Shown: piece by piece, positions 27,168 through 37,444 of the stretch
Numbering within the stretch: position 1 is the first letter of the stretch
Layout of the letters: every line of letters begins with the position of its first letter
Origin: Lactobacillus pasteurii DSM 23907 = CRBIP 24.76
GTDB taxonomy: Bacteria > Bacillota > Bacilli > Lactobacillales > Lactobacillaceae
Reading direction: 5' to 3'
DNA length: 64,000 bases
Assembly (NCBI RefSeq): GCF_000297025.1
Contig: NZ_CAKD01000023.1
Span: 186,001 to 250,000 of the forward strand
Program-made: the position numbers and the translations under genes
The notes under the pieces: generated by a model
What the model was told of the DNA's origin: nothing
Databases searched by the model: none
Seen by the model: the letters and a program-made list of their open reading frames with translations, nothing else

Positions 27168-27353
27168 ATGGCAAAGGATTTTGTAACTGGCAAGAAGACT
27201 ACTTTCGGTAACACTCGTTCACACGCCTTGAACTCAACTCGTCGTGCATGGAAGCCAAACCTTCAAAAGGTTCGTATTCTTGTTGATGGTAAGCCAAAGC
27301 GTGTTTGGGTTTCAACCAAGACTTTGAAGTCAGGTAAAGTTACTCGCGTTTAA
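27168..27353 (+). CDS. rpmB: 50S ribosomal protein L28
   Basis: A 61-residue basic large-subunit protein: [20 protein letters not shown], then [21 protein letters not shown]. No zinc-binding cysteines remain, as in the C-minus form. The AAGGGGGT site is strong. It is transcribed opposite to its neighbours, as rpmB is in Bacillus, with its own promoter and terminator. Confidence 0.98.
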   Translation: MAKDFVTGKKTTFGNTRSHALNSTRRAWKPNLQKVRILVDGKPKRVWVSTKTLKSGKVTRV

Positions 27354-27355
27354 TG

Positions 27356-27401
27356 CGAAGAGAAGCTTATCTATCATTTATTTGATAGGCTTTCTTTTTT
27401 G
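27356..27401 (+). terminator. Terminator after rpmB
   Basis: A stem around TATCATTTATTTGATA, flanked by AGAAGC and GGCTTTCT, ends in a T run, immediately after the rpmB stop. Confidence 0.75.
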
Positions 27402-27448
27402 TTTGAATTCAGATAAAAAAGGCGCTTGTGCTTGTAGTACAACGCAAC

Positions 27449-27490
27449 AAAACACCCTATCCGGTCGATTTAGACTAGATAGGGTGTTTT
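27449..27490 (-). terminator. Terminator after thiN
   Basis: A perfect 13-bp stem (AAAACACCCTATC / GATAGGGTGTTTT) with a 16-base loop, between the converging rpmB and thiN stops. The T run is short (TTTTG). Confidence 0.75.
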
Positions 27491-27503
27491 ATTGTGCAAT
27501 TTT

Positions 27504-28193
27504 TTAATTGTTAAGATGATAAAAGCGCTCAAGATCCTTTGAAAAAATTACGCTAACCATCCCCTTGGCAAAAGATAATTTGAAATCTTTGCCCTTATCC
27601 GCAAATTCATTTGAAGAAAAGATTTGCGGATAAGCTACTGAGTAATTTTCTAAATGGTATTTAGCTTCAGCTATGGTCAAATTATCCACTGCAGACAAAG
27701 TAGCCACGCCAAAGTAAGGATAATTCTCCCAGGCAATCTTATGTTGTCCTGGCAGATAATAGCGGATCTTATTTTGGCGATCTAGCAAAACAATCTTTTC
27801 ACTATACTGACGAACGTCTGGATTAAGCATCATGAACATATTAACCAAGAAATGGTCAATTCTTCCGCCAGTGGCACCCAAAATTACCAAGGAATCGACT
27901 TGATATTCTTCAAAAGCAATTCGAATCATTAACTCCGAATCAGTGTAATTTTTTATCGGGTTGGAATATCTAATATCTGCCACTGAATGTTCAATTTGAG
28001 CTAGTTCAGCCTTTTTTAAAGAATCATAATCGCCAACAGCTAAGTCTGGAGTTATTCCTAATTCTTCTAAAAGCAGACTCCCTCGATCCACTCCAATGAT
28101 CAAATCATGATTGTTTTGCGCTTTTAGCAAAATATCTTTAATATCTATGGGCCACTCTTCTTTTGGGCCTCCTAATAATGCGTAAGCTATCAT
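27504..28193 (-). CDS. thiN: Thiamine pyrophosphokinase
   Basis: A 229-residue enzyme converting thiamine and ATP to thiamine pyrophosphate and AMP. The motifs GVDRGSLLLEELGITPDLAVGDYDSL and the NYTDSELMIRIAFEE / LVILGATGGRIDHFLVNM block form the active site. It overlaps rpe by 4 bases (ATGA) and closes the long priA-to-thiN cluster. No thiamine-biosynthesis genes are nearby, in line with salvage of imported thiamine. Confidence 0.95.
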   Translation of the reverse strand: MIAYALLGGPKEEWPIDIKDILLKAQNNHDLIIGVDRGSLLLEELGITPDLAVGDYDSLKKAELAQIEHSVADIRYSNPIKNYTDSELMIRIAFEEYQVDSLVILGATGGRIDHFLVNMFMMLNPDVRQYSEKIVLLDRQNKIRYYLPGQHKIAWENYPYFGVATLSAVDNLTIAEAKYHLENYSVAYPQIFSSNEFADKGKDFKLSFAKGMVSVIFSKDLERFYHLNN

Positions 28194-28849
28194 GCTAGAA
28201 TCTCGTTAAGTTTATTAACCTTGCCTGCAACATCGCCATCTTTGAATAAGTAAGAGCCAACCACAAAAACATTGGCTCCAGCATCTTTAGCAAGCTTGAT
28301 TGTATCTGCATTAATGCCGCCATCGACTTCAAGGGTAATTCTTGAGCCAGTTTGATCAATAATTTTTCTAGCTTCTTTAATTCGATCAATTGATGCTTCG
28401 ATGAATTTTTGACCGCCAAATCCAGGATAAACAGTCATCAATAAAACCTGCTTCAATTTTGGCGCAAACTTGTCTAAAACTGAAACTGGCGTATCAGGAT
28501 TCAAAACCAAACCCGGTCTTACTCCATTTGAAGCTAAGTAATCTAACCAATAGCTAACTTGGCCTTCGTCCATTGCTTCATAGTGAAATTCCAATAAATC
28601 AGCTCCTGCTTGAACAAAAGCTGGAATCAAATCCTTAGGATTGTCACTCATCAAGTGGATTTCTGCATCAGTCATTGGGAATTCGCGTTTAAAATCCTTA
28701 ACCAATTGTGGGCCATATGACAAATTAGGAACGAAATGTCCATCCATAATGTCAATATGAAATCTCGTAATTCCAGCTTCTGAAGCCTTCTTAATATCGT
28801 TTCCTAATTGTAAATTATTTGCATTCAAAATTGATGGTGCGATTATCAT
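28190..28849 (-). CDS. rpe: Ribulose-phosphate 3-epimerase
   Basis: A 219-residue TIM-barrel enzyme of the pentose phosphate pathway that interconverts ribulose 5-phosphate and xylulose 5-phosphate. IIAPSILNANNLQLG, the metal-binding HIDIMDGHFVPNLSYGP and the C-terminal EVDGGINADTIKLAKDAGAN are all present. It follows rsgA by 12 bases and overlaps thiN by 4. Confidence 0.98.
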   Translation of the reverse strand: MIIAPSILNANNLQLGNDIKKASEAGITRFHIDIMDGHFVPNLSYGPQLVKDFKREFPMTDAEIHLMSDNPKDLIPAFVQAGADLLEFHYEAMDEGQVSYWLDYLASNGVRPGLVLNPDTPVSVLDKFAPKLKQVLLMTVYPGFGGQKFIEASIDRIKEARKIIDQTGSRITLEVDGGINADTIKLAKDAGANVFVVGSYLFKDGDVAGKVNKLNEILA

Positions 28850-28861
28850 TTTTTACCTCAA

Positions 28862-29758
28862 TCACTTCAAATACTCGGGAATTCTTCCCTCACTAATCTC
28901 TTCTCTTAGCGCCAAATAATCTTCATAGCGACTTGCTAGGATAACTTCTTCTTCTAATAGGCGCTTTACTTCGCATTTAGGCTCTTTTAAATGTTGGCAA
29001 CCCCGGAATTTGCAGTTGCTGCTTGCTTGAACAAATTCCACAAAATAATTGGCCAAATCAACCAACTTAATTGGCGTTAAATCAATTGCTGAAAATCCTG
29101 GCGTATCTGCCAAAAAGCCCTGTTCAAGTCTGAAAAGCTGTACAACTCTTGTCGTATGCTTTCCGCGGTTTAAAGCTGTTGAAATTGCCGCTGTAGACTG
29201 GTTGGCATCTTGCTTCAAATAATTCAATAAAGTTGACTTTCCAGCTCCTGATTGGCCGGCTAAAGTCCAAATTTCATCCACTCCAATCAATGATGGCAAT
29301 TCTTGCTCTAAAAGCTTCTTATCAGTGAAAACCGGGTAGCCAATCTTAGCATAATAATTCAGATTTTCTTTTATCTCAGCCAATTTTTGTGGATCGACTA
29401 GATCGGCTTTTGATAAATAGATCGTCACTTTAACATTTTGCCAGGCAAAGAAAGTCAAAAAACGATCTAACAACTGTACAGAAAAATCTGGTTCAACTGC
29501 TGAAATCACTAGCAAAACATGACTAACATTGGCTACAGCAGGCCGACCGATACGGTTTTTTCTAGGCAAAATTTTTACCAAGTAGCTGGTACCTTGTTCA
29601 TCATGCTTGATCTCTACTTTATCGCCAACAGCAGGTTTTTGGTTTTTTTGACGAAAAACACCTCTAGCTCTTGTTCTAATTACTTCTTTATCAGTTTGAA
29701 CATCATAAAAGCCTGCATTTAGACTAATAACTGTCCCTTGCTCTATTTTGACTGTCAT
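28862..29758 (-). CDS. rsgA: Ribosome small-subunit GTPase RsgA
   Basis: A 298-residue circularly permuted GTPase that checks late 30S maturation. An N-terminal OB fold (about 1-70) is followed by G motifs in permuted order (YLSKADLV, then [12 protein letters not shown], then DTPGFS) and a C-terminal zinc site built from [14 protein letters not shown]. It overlaps prkC by 4 bases (ATGA), so it is coupled to the kinase. Confidence 0.97.
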   Translation of the reverse strand: MTVKIEQGTVISLNAGFYDVQTDKEVIRTRARGVFRQKNQKPAVGDKVEIKHDEQGTSYLVKILPRKNRIGRPAVANVSHVLLVISAVEPDFSVQLLDRFLTFFAWQNVKVTIYLSKADLVDPQKLAEIKENLNYYAKIGYPVFTDKKLLEQELPSLIGVDEIWTLAGQSGAGKSTLLNYLKQDANQSTAAISTALNRGKHTTRVVQLFRLEQGFLADTPGFSAIDLTPIKLVDLANYFVEFVQASSNCKFRGCQHLKEPKCEVKRLLEEEVILASRYEDYLALREEISEGRIPEYLK

Positions 29759-31743
29759 TTAGTCACCTTTTCATTTAAGATGGTTTCCCCATCGCGAATA
29801 ACCTTTAATTGACCCGATCCATTCTTCAAATAAAACGGAATTGAGAAATTCATATCGTCATGAATATATAGATCGCGGTAAATATTACTCAAGGAATGGT
29901 TGTCGTCTTTAATGTAAATTTGAATATGGTTGCCTAAATTATCGCTGCTTTGACTGCTATCGTCGGCATCTTTGTCTATATCTTCAGAAGAATTGTTGTC
30001 AACGTAATTAACCGTGAAAGTCTTAGTAATCTCGGTTGTCACTTCGTCAGCCTTACCCTTAGATACAGTGATCGTTATTGTAGATCCTGGATGAACTTCT
30101 GTACCAGCTTCAGGTTTCATCGAAATGATATGATCTTTTTCAACCGTATCAGAATAGTCTTGCGTGATCTGCAATGTTAGGTCATTCTTTTCAGCGTATT
30201 CTTGGGCGCTTGACAAAGTTTCACCAGTCAAATCTTTCAATTTAATGGTGTCTTTGTCATCTTCCTTATTATCGCCTTGTGAGACAACCAAGGTTATCGT
30301 AGTTTGACTTGGCTTTACTTCAACTCCAGCAGCAACGCTTTGAGAAATAACTTCATCTTCTGGCACAGTAGTTGAATTCTGATTTTCCCGGATTACGCTA
30401 AAGCCCAATTTTTCAAGCTTATTGACGGCATCTTCATAGTCCATACCTGTTACATCGGGTACTTTAACCATTCCAGCTCCCTTTGAAACTACCAGATCAA
30501 CGCTTCGACCCTTTTTGACGGTTGAGCCGGCAGATGGATTAGTTGAAATTACCTTGCCGGCATCAATGCTGTCGGATTCTTTATGCTGAATCTTTCCAGC
30601 AACTAGCCCTGCCTTTTCAAGCTTGGTCCTTGCCTTGCCCTCAGTCATGTTAGTGACATCTGGTATACGAACCACGGTGGTATTTTTGCCTGTTAAAGCA
30701 AAAGCCATAATTGAAACAATCAACACCGCTGCAATTCCAATAAAGACAAACCAAAGCCAATGCTTTCTAACATTCTGCCAAAACGGCACTTTTTCTTGAG
30801 TCTTAGGAGCTTTGCTGTCAGCTTTTGGCTTATTTTTGGCATTAATATCTGATAAAACAATCGTCGGGTCATCGTTTTTTAAGCCATATTGCGGTTTAAA
30901 AATTGGTTCATCCCTGCGACTAAGTTCCAGACTGGTGTCCAAATCTGCTTGCATCGCTTGGGCAGAAGCATAACGATCTCGTGGATCTTTTGAAGTTGCT
31001 TTTAAAACAACATTTTCAAGCGCCTGTGGTACTTTCTTATCTTTTCTTCTAATCGAAGGTATTGGCTCTTGGGCATGCTTTAAAGCTACAGAAACCGGGG
31101 TTTCTCCACTAAATGGCACAGTCCCCGTAATCAATTCATACAAAATTATTCCTAAAGAATAAATATCTGATTGAGCTGTAACTAACCCGCCACGAGTTTG
31201 CTCAGGCGACATATAATGAACCGAGCCCATAACTGCATTGGTTTGAGTAATCGAACTTTGATTTAAAGCTACTGCAATTCCGAAATCGGCAATTTTAACA
31301 TTTCCTCTTTGATCCATCAGAATATTTTGTGGCTTCAAATCTCTATGAATCACATTATGTTTATGAGCTAGGGCAACCGCGCTCAAAATTTGATCCATAA
31401 TTCTGATTACTTCATCCAGATCAAGCGGCGAATTTTCGCGGATATAATCCTTCAAATCCGGCCCATCTACGTACTCCATTACCATGTATGGCAAGCCTTG
31501 ATCTGTGCCAACATCTAAAACCGAAACAATATTAGGATGACTTAGTTCGCTAGTCGCTAGAGCTTCTCTTTGAAAACGAGACTCAGTTTGTGGTTCTTTT
31601 CTTAGATCCAGTCTTAAAAGCTTTACTGCGACTTTTCTTTGCAAAATAATATCTTCGGCCAAATAGACATTAGCCATGCCACCTTCGCCTAATATATCAA
31701 TTATTCGATAGCGCTCTCCCAGCAAATAACCTTTATCGATCAT
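29755..31743 (-). CDS. prkC: PASTA-domain Ser/Thr protein kinase PrkC (StkP)
   Basis: A 662-residue membrane kinase sensing peptidoglycan fragments or lipid II and controlling cell-wall growth. Kinase domain at about 13-275: glycine loop GEGGMANVY (19-27), Lys41, HRDLKPQN (133-140), DFG (153-155). A juxtamembrane linker precedes one transmembrane helix (about 329-351). Three extracellular PASTA domains follow at about 355-422, 425-489 and 497-563. The last 95 or so residues are not PASTA: an acidic Asp/Ser linker and then a small beta-rich segment. Its ATG overlaps the stp stop, so kinase and phosphatase are coupled. Confidence 0.97.
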   Translation of the reverse strand: MIDKGYLLGERYRIIDILGEGGMANVYLAEDIILQRKVAVKLLRLDLRKEPQTESRFQREALATSELSHPNIVSVLDVGTDQGLPYMVMEYVDGPDLKDYIRENSPLDLDEVIRIMDQILSAVALAHKHNVIHRDLKPQNILMDQRGNVKIADFGIAVALNQSSITQTNAVMGSVHYMSPEQTRGGLVTAQSDIYSLGIILYELITGTVPFSGETPVSVALKHAQEPIPSIRRKDKKVPQALENVVLKATSKDPRDRYASAQAMQADLDTSLELSRRDEPIFKPQYGLKNDDPTIVLSDINAKNKPKADSKAPKTQEKVPFWQNVRKHWLWFVFIGIAAVLIVSIMAFALTGKNTTVVRIPDVTNMTEGKARTKLEKAGLVAGKIQHKESDSIDAGKVISTNPSAGSTVKKGRSVDLVVSKGAGMVKVPDVTGMDYEDAVNKLEKLGFSVIRENQNSTTVPEDEVISQSVAAGVEVKPSQTTITLVVSQGDNKEDDKDTIKLKDLTGETLSSAQEYAEKNDLTLQITQDYSDTVEKDHIISMKPEAGTEVHPGSTITITVSKGKADEVTTEITKTFTVNYVDNNSSEDIDKDADDSSQSSDNLGNHIQIYIKDDNHSLSNIYRDLYIHDDMNFSIPFYLKNGSGQLKVIRDGETILNEKVTK

Positions 31744-32489
31744 TTACCGTCTTCCTCCTTGCACCATACTAGGCAGACGGTAATATTATCCCCGCCTCCG
31801 AGTCTATTTGCTTCGTTGATTAATTTAATGCAGCGATCCTTTAAAGTCAGATCTTTAGTTGCTAAAATCTGCTGAATCTGTGGATCAGACAAGGAGTTGG
31901 TCAAACCATCCGTACAAAGCAAGAGCGCATCGCCAGCTTTTAGCTGAATTTCAGCAAACTCAGGATCAATTGTGCTAGAGACGCCTAGTGCTTGCGTAAT
32001 AATATTCTTTTGTGGGTGATGCTTAGCTTGCTCTTTGGTAATTTGACCCATCTTTACTAGTTCATTGACTAATGAATGGTCTTGAGTCAATTGCACGAAC
32101 TTGCCATCAGCATAGCTGTAAGCCCGTGAATCTCCTAAGTGGGCAATTAAGGCGCTATCTTCAAAGGTAAAAGCAAGCACAATGGTTGTGCCCATGCCAT
32201 TTAAATCTGGGAAGCGGTCTGCTGCCTTCAAGATTGTTTCGTTTTCAGAAGTAAGTTGTACCTCAAGCCACTTGCGCGCAGGTTTTGGATCAGTAAAATC
32301 GGTGGCAATAAAGTTATGTCCTAAATGACTAACAGCCATTGTCGAAGCAACATCCCCACCTTGGTGTCCACCCATGCCATCACACACAATCGCTAATGTA
32401 ACACCACTTTTATTTTTAAATACTTTTACAAAATCTTGGTTGCTTTTACGTATTCTACCAATACTTGAAGCATATGCTGTTTCTATCAA
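31740..32489 (-). CDS. stp: PP2C-family Ser/Thr protein phosphatase (PrpC/Stp)
   Basis: A 249-residue metal-dependent phosphatase that reverses PrkC phosphorylation. The metal-binding motifs are CDGMGGHQGGDVAS (about residues 36-49), HLGDSRAY, CTDGLTNSL and GGGDNITVCLV. The start is TTG, 8 bases after GAGG. It is placed between rsmB and prkC; rlmN, which comes between them in Bacillus, is missing. Confidence 0.97.
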   Translation of the reverse strand: MIETAYASSIGRIRKSNQDFVKVFKNKSGVTLAIVCDGMGGHQGGDVASTMAVSHLGHNFIATDFTDPKPARKWLEVQLTSENETILKAADRFPDLNGMGTTIVLAFTFEDSALIAHLGDSRAYSYADGKFVQLTQDHSLVNELVKMGQITKEQAKHHPQKNIITQALGVSSTIDPEFAEIQLKAGDALLLCTDGLTNSLSDPQIQQILATKDLTLKDRCIKLINEANRLGGGDNITVCLVWCKEEDGK

Positions 32490-32492
32490 AAC

Positions 32493-33815
32493 TTAACCTC
32501 GCAATTTTAACTTTGCAATAAAAAATCCATCGCTTCCGAATTCATCTGGCAAAATCTTGAGCATGCCTGAATCGGATTTTAATTTTGCGACTTCAAATTT
32601 TTCCAAACTATAAGCTGGATGCGCCATCAAGAATTTTTCAATTACGTCTTCATCTTCTTGCCGGGAAATCGTACAAGTTGAATAAACTAATTCTCCGCCT
32701 TTATTTAAAAGCTGGCTAACATGGTCCAGGATTGCTAGCTGAATTTTTTGCAAATTAACTAAATCTTCTGGCTTTTTAGTATAGCGAATCTCTGGCTTTC
32801 GTCTCATCAAGCCTAAACCAGAACATGGTGCATCCACCAATATTTTATCAAATCTTTGATCTGAGAAATAACTATCTGACGCTCTAGCATCGATTGCGGC
32901 TACTTTAAGCTTGTCAGCCACTTTCATTCGCTGAGCGTTTTTCTTAACCAAATTCAACTTATTTTTGTGAATGTCTAAAGCGGTCACTTGACCAGTAGTT
33001 AAATGTTCAGCAATTTGAACTGTTTTGCCGCCAGGAGCACTGCAGGCATCTAATACTTGCTCATCCCCTTTGAAATCAAAGGCTTGAACTACTAAGCCAG
33101 CTGCTTCATCTTGAATGGTAATATCACCATTTTTGAATAAGTCTTCCTTAATAACCCCACCATGTTTCAAAATTAGGTTGCTTGGCGAAAGATCAGACTT
33201 AACTGGCTCATAGCCAAGCTGAGTCAATTGCGTAAACACTTGTTCTTGATCAGCTAAGCTAGAAACTCGAATAGAATTTTTGGCCGTTTCATTAAAGCTA
33301 GCAAACATTGCTTGCGCTCTTGGTCTGCCCCATTCTTTAACGAAATATTCTACTAGCCATTGCGGCATACTTTCTTTGACGCTTAGATATTCGATGCTAT
33401 TTTCATCATCTGGCAAAACTACCCCTCGTCTAGTCAGTGAGCGCAAAACTCCATTGACGATTCGATAGCCATTTGAGCGCTTAGAGCCATAGCTTTTGGC
33501 TAACTTGTTTGCTTCATCCAAAACGGCACGAGCTGGAACTTTATCCAAAAAGATTATTTGATATGCGCTCATGAGCAAAAGTGGCATTAAATGTTTCTCA
33601 GTTAACTTAGTTTGAATCAAGTCTTTTAATTGGTACTCCAAGAAAATTCTGTGCTGGATTGTCCCATATACAATATTTGTAGCCAAGTTTTGGTCGGCTT
33701 GACTTAATTGGGCATTTTCCAAGCTATGATTCAAACTGATATTCGAATATGAATTTTTGGTCAAAATATTGATCAGAATATCTAGGGCAACTGAACGAGC
33801 TGTATTCTTAGTCAA
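32493..33815 (-). CDS. rsmB: 16S rRNA (cytosine-967-C5)-methyltransferase RsmB
   Basis: A 440-residue enzyme with an N-terminal NusB-like RNA-binding domain (about 1-135) and a SAM-dependent methyltransferase domain: DACSAPGGKTVQIAEHL binds SAM, DAPCSGLGLMRRKPEIRY supplies the catalytic Cys region and YSTCTISRQEDE follows. The start is TTG behind GGAGAGAG. It overlaps fmt by 8 bases. Confidence 0.97.
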   Translation of the reverse strand: MTKNTARSVALDILINILTKNSYSNISLNHSLENAQLSQADQNLATNIVYGTIQHRIFLEYQLKDLIQTKLTEKHLMPLLLMSAYQIIFLDKVPARAVLDEANKLAKSYGSKRSNGYRIVNGVLRSLTRRGVVLPDDENSIEYLSVKESMPQWLVEYFVKEWGRPRAQAMFASFNETAKNSIRVSSLADQEQVFTQLTQLGYEPVKSDLSPSNLILKHGGVIKEDLFKNGDITIQDEAAGLVVQAFDFKGDEQVLDACSAPGGKTVQIAEHLTTGQVTALDIHKNKLNLVKKNAQRMKVADKLKVAAIDARASDSYFSDQRFDKILVDAPCSGLGLMRRKPEIRYTKKPEDLVNLQKIQLAILDHVSQLLNKGGELVYSTCTISRQEDEDVIEKFLMAHPAYSLEKFEVAKLKSDSGMLKILPDEFGSDGFFIAKLKLRG

Positions 33816-34749
33816 AAATTCTCTCTCCTGCTACAAATTTGCTTCCCTGTCCATTAAGAAAGTTCTTTACATTCATTGCTTTCTTACCAGCAGGTTGTAA
33901 TTCCAAAAGATTCAAAACGCTGCCACCGGCAAAGCTAAGTGCAAAACGGCCTTTGTTGTCAACTAAGCAGCCTGGCTCAATATTAGTTGATTCTTCAGCC
34001 ACTTCTGCTTTCCAAACCTTCAAACGCTTGCCATTCATTTCAATGTAGGCACCTGGATCTGGATTCAAGGCACGAATCAAGTTGTTTGCTTGCGTTGCAG
34101 TCAATTTTGAACTGATCTTTTCTTGATCCTTTGAAATATTTGGTGAAAAGACAACCTTGCTTTCATCTTGAGCAACTTTTTCGATACTATTATCGATAAT
34201 TTTTGGCAAAGTTTCTAAAAGCAAGTCTCGACCAACTAATGACAATTTGTCAAATAAACTACCAGTAGTGTCTTCTGGCAAGATGTCGATTGCCTTTTGG
34301 GCATACATATCACCAGCGTCCATCTTCTTTACCATTTCCATAATGGTAATTCCAGTTTGAGCGTCGCCGTTAAGCAATGAATATTGAATTGGTGCACCAC
34401 CGCGATATTTTGGAAGCAATGATCCGTGAACATTTACGGCTGCGATTCTAACTGAATTCAAGAACTTAGTTGGCAAAAATTGTCCATAAGCTGCTGTCAC
34501 GATCAAATCGGCTTGAAGTTCCATTAATTCTTCTAATTCTGGCGAGCCAGATAGTTTTACTGGTTGATATACCTTTAAATCATGAGCCTCAGCTGCAATT
34601 TTAACTGGAGTCTTGGTAACAATTTGCTTGCGACCAACCTTTTTATCGGGTTGAGTAACAACAGCCTTGATGTCATATCCTGCTTCAAGCAAGCCTTCCA
34701 AAATTGGAACAGCAAAATTAGGTGTTCCCATAAAAATGATTGATATCAT
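33808..34749 (-). CDS. fmt: Methionyl-tRNA formyltransferase
   Basis: A 313-residue enzyme that formylates initiator Met-tRNA with 10-formyl-THF. IIFMGTPNFAVPILEGL, the catalytic NVHGSLLPKYRGGAPIQ and the linker to a C-terminal OB-like domain (ALNPDPGAYIEM) are seen. AAGGAGAG precedes the ATG. def (peptide deformylase), usually between priA and fmt, is absent here and must lie elsewhere. Confidence 0.98.
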   Translation of the reverse strand: MISIIFMGTPNFAVPILEGLLEAGYDIKAVVTQPDKKVGRKQIVTKTPVKIAAEAHDLKVYQPVKLSGSPELEELMELQADLIVTAAYGQFLPTKFLNSVRIAAVNVHGSLLPKYRGGAPIQYSLLNGDAQTGITIMEMVKKMDAGDMYAQKAIDILPEDTTGSLFDKLSLVGRDLLLETLPKIIDNSIEKVAQDESKVVFSPNISKDQEKISSKLTATQANNLIRALNPDPGAYIEMNGKRLKVWKAEVAEESTNIEPGCLVDNKGRFALSFAGGSVLNLLELQPAGKKAMNVKNFLNGQGSKFVAGERIFD

Positions 34750-34760
34750 TAATTCTCTCC

Positions 34761-37154
34761 TTAAAGTATTCGTTCTGGTTCCTTATCTATGTAGATATTT
34801 AACCCATATTTTTTAACGCCTTGCGCATCATCTTGAATTTGATGCAATAACTTATTTAGGTTGTCTTCTTTTTTATATTTTACCAGTATTTGGTAATAAT
34901 ATTGATTTTTTAATCGAGAAATTGCACTCGGGGTCGGACCTAAAATAATCGTATCTTTATTTAGATTTCCTTGCAACTGACGACGAATCTTAAATGCTTC
35001 CTTAGCTGCAACTTGTTCATTTTTAGAAGCAATTGAAATCAAAACTGTGTAGAAATATGGCGGATAGTTGCCCATATGACGCACACGCATTTCATAGCGA
35101 TAGAATTGCTCATAATCCTGAGTTTGAGCCAATTTTATTGCATAATGTTCAGGATTATAAGTTTGAATCAGGACTTCGCCAGTTTTTTCTGCTCGACCAG
35201 CTCGACCTGAAACTTGCGTCAACAATTCAAAAGTTCGCTCAGACGAATTGTAATCTGGCACCCACAAACCAGTATCGGCGTTGACCACGCCAACTAGGGT
35301 TACATTAGGGAAATCCAGACCCTTGGCAATCATCTGTGTTCCTAATAAAATATCAGCTTCATGATTAGCAAAGCTGTCTAAAATCTTTTTATAGCTTCCC
35401 TTTCTTCTGGTTGTATCTACATCCATCCGCAAAATTCGGGCATTTGGAATCAATTCAAGCAATTCCTCTTGAACTTTTTGCGTTCCCGTTCCTAAGAAAC
35501 GAATTTGCGAGCTTTGACAATTTGGGCAGCGATAAGGAATCTGCGTTGTATAGCCACAGTAGTGGCATTGCATGCTTTGGCTGTCTTTATGCATAGTTAA
35601 AGACAAGTCACAATTTGGACACTTTAAAACAAAGCCGCATTCTCTACAAAGCATAAAATTCGCAAAGCCCCGGCGATTGAGCATCAAGATCACTTGTTCT
35701 CTTTTTTCTAGTCGATTGCGAATTGCTTCAACTAGTCCTACTGAGAGATCAAATTGTGATCCGGCAAACTGAACCTGCTTTAAATCAATCAAGTTGACCT
35801 GAGGCAATTGCTTTTTATTTGCTCTTTGAGTAAGAGTCAATAACTGATAAACATTCTTTTGCGCTCTAGCTCGGCTTGCTAGTGATGGGGTTGCACTACC
35901 AAGAACCAAAGGGCAATGATTAAAGTTGCTACGCCAAATGGCAACATCCCTAGCGTGATAACGTGGTTCAGTCTCTTGCTTATAAGACGATTCATGTTCT
36001 TCATCGATAATGATCAAGCCGATATTGGTCAATGGTGCAAAAATCGCGCTACGGGCTCCAACAACAACTTTGGTTTTTCCTTGTCTGATCTTGCGCCATT
36101 CATCATAGCGCTCTCCTTCTGACAAACCGCTATGCAAAACGGCAACTTCTTGTCCAAATCTAGCCTTGACTTGCGACACCATCTGCGGAGTAAGCGAAAT
36201 TTCTGGCACCAGCATCAGTGCAGTTTTTCCAAAATCAAGCGTACGGGCAATCGCATGCAAGTAGACTTCAGTTTTTCCACTACCAGTAATACCTTCCAAG
36301 AGAAAAGTTTTATTTTCAGTTTGTAAAATGCTCTGACTAATTTTTGACAAAGCATCTTGCTGCTGTAAATTAAGCTCAATTTTTTTAGCAACAAAATTTG
36401 ATTCATCTTTTAGCGGATCACGATAAACTTCAACTTCATTTTTCTTCAGCCAGCCCCTTTTAACAGCATTAGTCAAAGTCGCACCATTGACCTGTGCATC
36501 TTGTTCTAGCTGCTTTTGTCTTTTAGGATACTGATCAAAATTCTCAATCACGTCCATCAAGAGTTGCTTTTGTTTGACAGCATTTTGACGCAAGGTGTTG
36601 TATATCTTGATGTACTCATCCTTATCAACTAGCAGTTCATATTGATTTTCAGTTTTACTTTTAGCCCGATTTTCGATAATGTATTCAACTTTTGCTTGTT
36701 TATTTGCCAGTAACTTTCTAACTTGGCCAGCTAGTTTGGGATCCATTGCTTGATTCAAGTCTAGTGGATCTCCTTGAAAAATTGGCAAATTGGCCGCTTG
36801 CTCATCAGCTGGCTGCAAAATTTTATGATAATTAGCACGCATGACGCTTGGCAGCATGGCCTTTAGAATACTAATTCGATATGAAAAAATATCCTTAGAA
36901 AGATCATCTGACAGCTGTACCAATTCCTTAGTTAGTGGCGGCATTTCATCCACGACTAATAAAAGATCCTTCAATTCTCCCTTATATTCACTACTATCGG
37001 TTAAACCGACAACAAATCCCTGTAATTTTCGCGGACCAAATGGGACATAAACTCTTGAACCAATCTCAATATCAGCTAGTTCGTCAGGAACATGGTATTC
37101 AAAAATTCGATCTGTTTGTTTGGCAGCAATATCTACGATTACCTGTGCAATCAT
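34761..37154 (-). CDS. priA: Primosomal helicase PriA
   Basis: A 797-residue superfamily 2 helicase that restarts stalled replication forks. N-terminal DNA-binding region (about 1-105), Walker A LLEGITGSGKTEVYLHA, DEEHESSYKQE (DExH), GSATPSLASR, then a zinc domain with four CxxC pairs (CRECG, CPNCD, CHYCG, CPNCQ) inserted before helicase motif VI (GRAGRAEKTGEVLIQT). It lies 11 bases before fmt and 18 bases after the rpoZ terminator. coaBC, normally between rpoZ and priA, is absent. Confidence 0.98.
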   Translation of the reverse strand: MIAQVIVDIAAKQTDRIFEYHVPDELADIEIGSRVYVPFGPRKLQGFVVGLTDSSEYKGELKDLLLVVDEMPPLTKELVQLSDDLSKDIFSYRISILKAMLPSVMRANYHKILQPADEQAANLPIFQGDPLDLNQAMDPKLAGQVRKLLANKQAKVEYIIENRAKSKTENQYELLVDKDEYIKIYNTLRQNAVKQKQLLMDVIENFDQYPKRQKQLEQDAQVNGATLTNAVKRGWLKKNEVEVYRDPLKDESNFVAKKIELNLQQQDALSKISQSILQTENKTFLLEGITGSGKTEVYLHAIARTLDFGKTALMLVPEISLTPQMVSQVKARFGQEVAVLHSGLSEGERYDEWRKIRQGKTKVVVGARSAIFAPLTNIGLIIIDEEHESSYKQETEPRYHARDVAIWRSNFNHCPLVLGSATPSLASRARAQKNVYQLLTLTQRANKKQLPQVNLIDLKQVQFAGSQFDLSVGLVEAIRNRLEKREQVILMLNRRGFANFMLCRECGFVLKCPNCDLSLTMHKDSQSMQCHYCGYTTQIPYRCPNCQSSQIRFLGTGTQKVQEELLELIPNARILRMDVDTTRRKGSYKKILDSFANHEADILLGTQMIAKGLDFPNVTLVGVVNADTGLWVPDYNSSERTFELLTQVSGRAGRAEKTGEVLIQTYNPEHYAIKLAQTQDYEQFYRYEMRVRHMGNYPPYFYTVLISIASKNEQVAAKEAFKIRRQLQGNLNKDTIILGPTPSAISRLKNQYYYQILVKYKKEDNLNKLLHQIQDDAQGVKKYGLNIYIDKEPERIL

Positions 37155-37168
37155 TTTCCCTCCTGACC

Positions 37169-37200
37169 AAAAACAGGCCGGGATTAATCCCAGCCTGTCT
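37169..37200 (-). terminator. Terminator between rpoZ and priA
   Basis: A perfect inverted repeat ACAGGCTGGGATT / AATCCCGGCCTGT (one G-T pair), followed by TTTTTG on the minus strand. Confidence 0.85.
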
Positions 37201-37232
37201 TATCTTAGTAACCAATTTTCAGATTAATCTAG

Positions 37233-37442
37233 TTAAGCTTCAATTGATAAATCAACTGTAACCTTACCAGCTTCGATTTCTTCTAAAGCCTGGCCTACAG
37301 CCTTATCACATTTGAAGATCTTCAAAGCTGATGGATCGCCAGCTTCTAATTGATGAGCTCTCTTAGCTGCTAAAACTGACAATGAGTAACGTGAATCAAC
37401 CTTTTCAAGTAAATCATCAATTGATGGATATGTAATTCTCAT
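37233..37442 (-). CDS. rpoZ: RNA polymerase omega subunit
   Basis: A 69-residue protein that stabilises the beta' subunit. The [20 protein letters not shown] start, the [11 protein letters not shown] motif and the [16 protein letters not shown] tail match the Firmicutes omega family. It starts 2 bases after the gmk stop, the conserved gmk-rpoZ pair. Confidence 0.96.
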   Translation of the reverse strand: MRITYPSIDDLLEKVDSRYSLSVLAAKRAHQLEAGDPSALKIFKCDKAVGQALEEIEAGKVTVDLSIEA

Positions 37443-37444
37443 AA

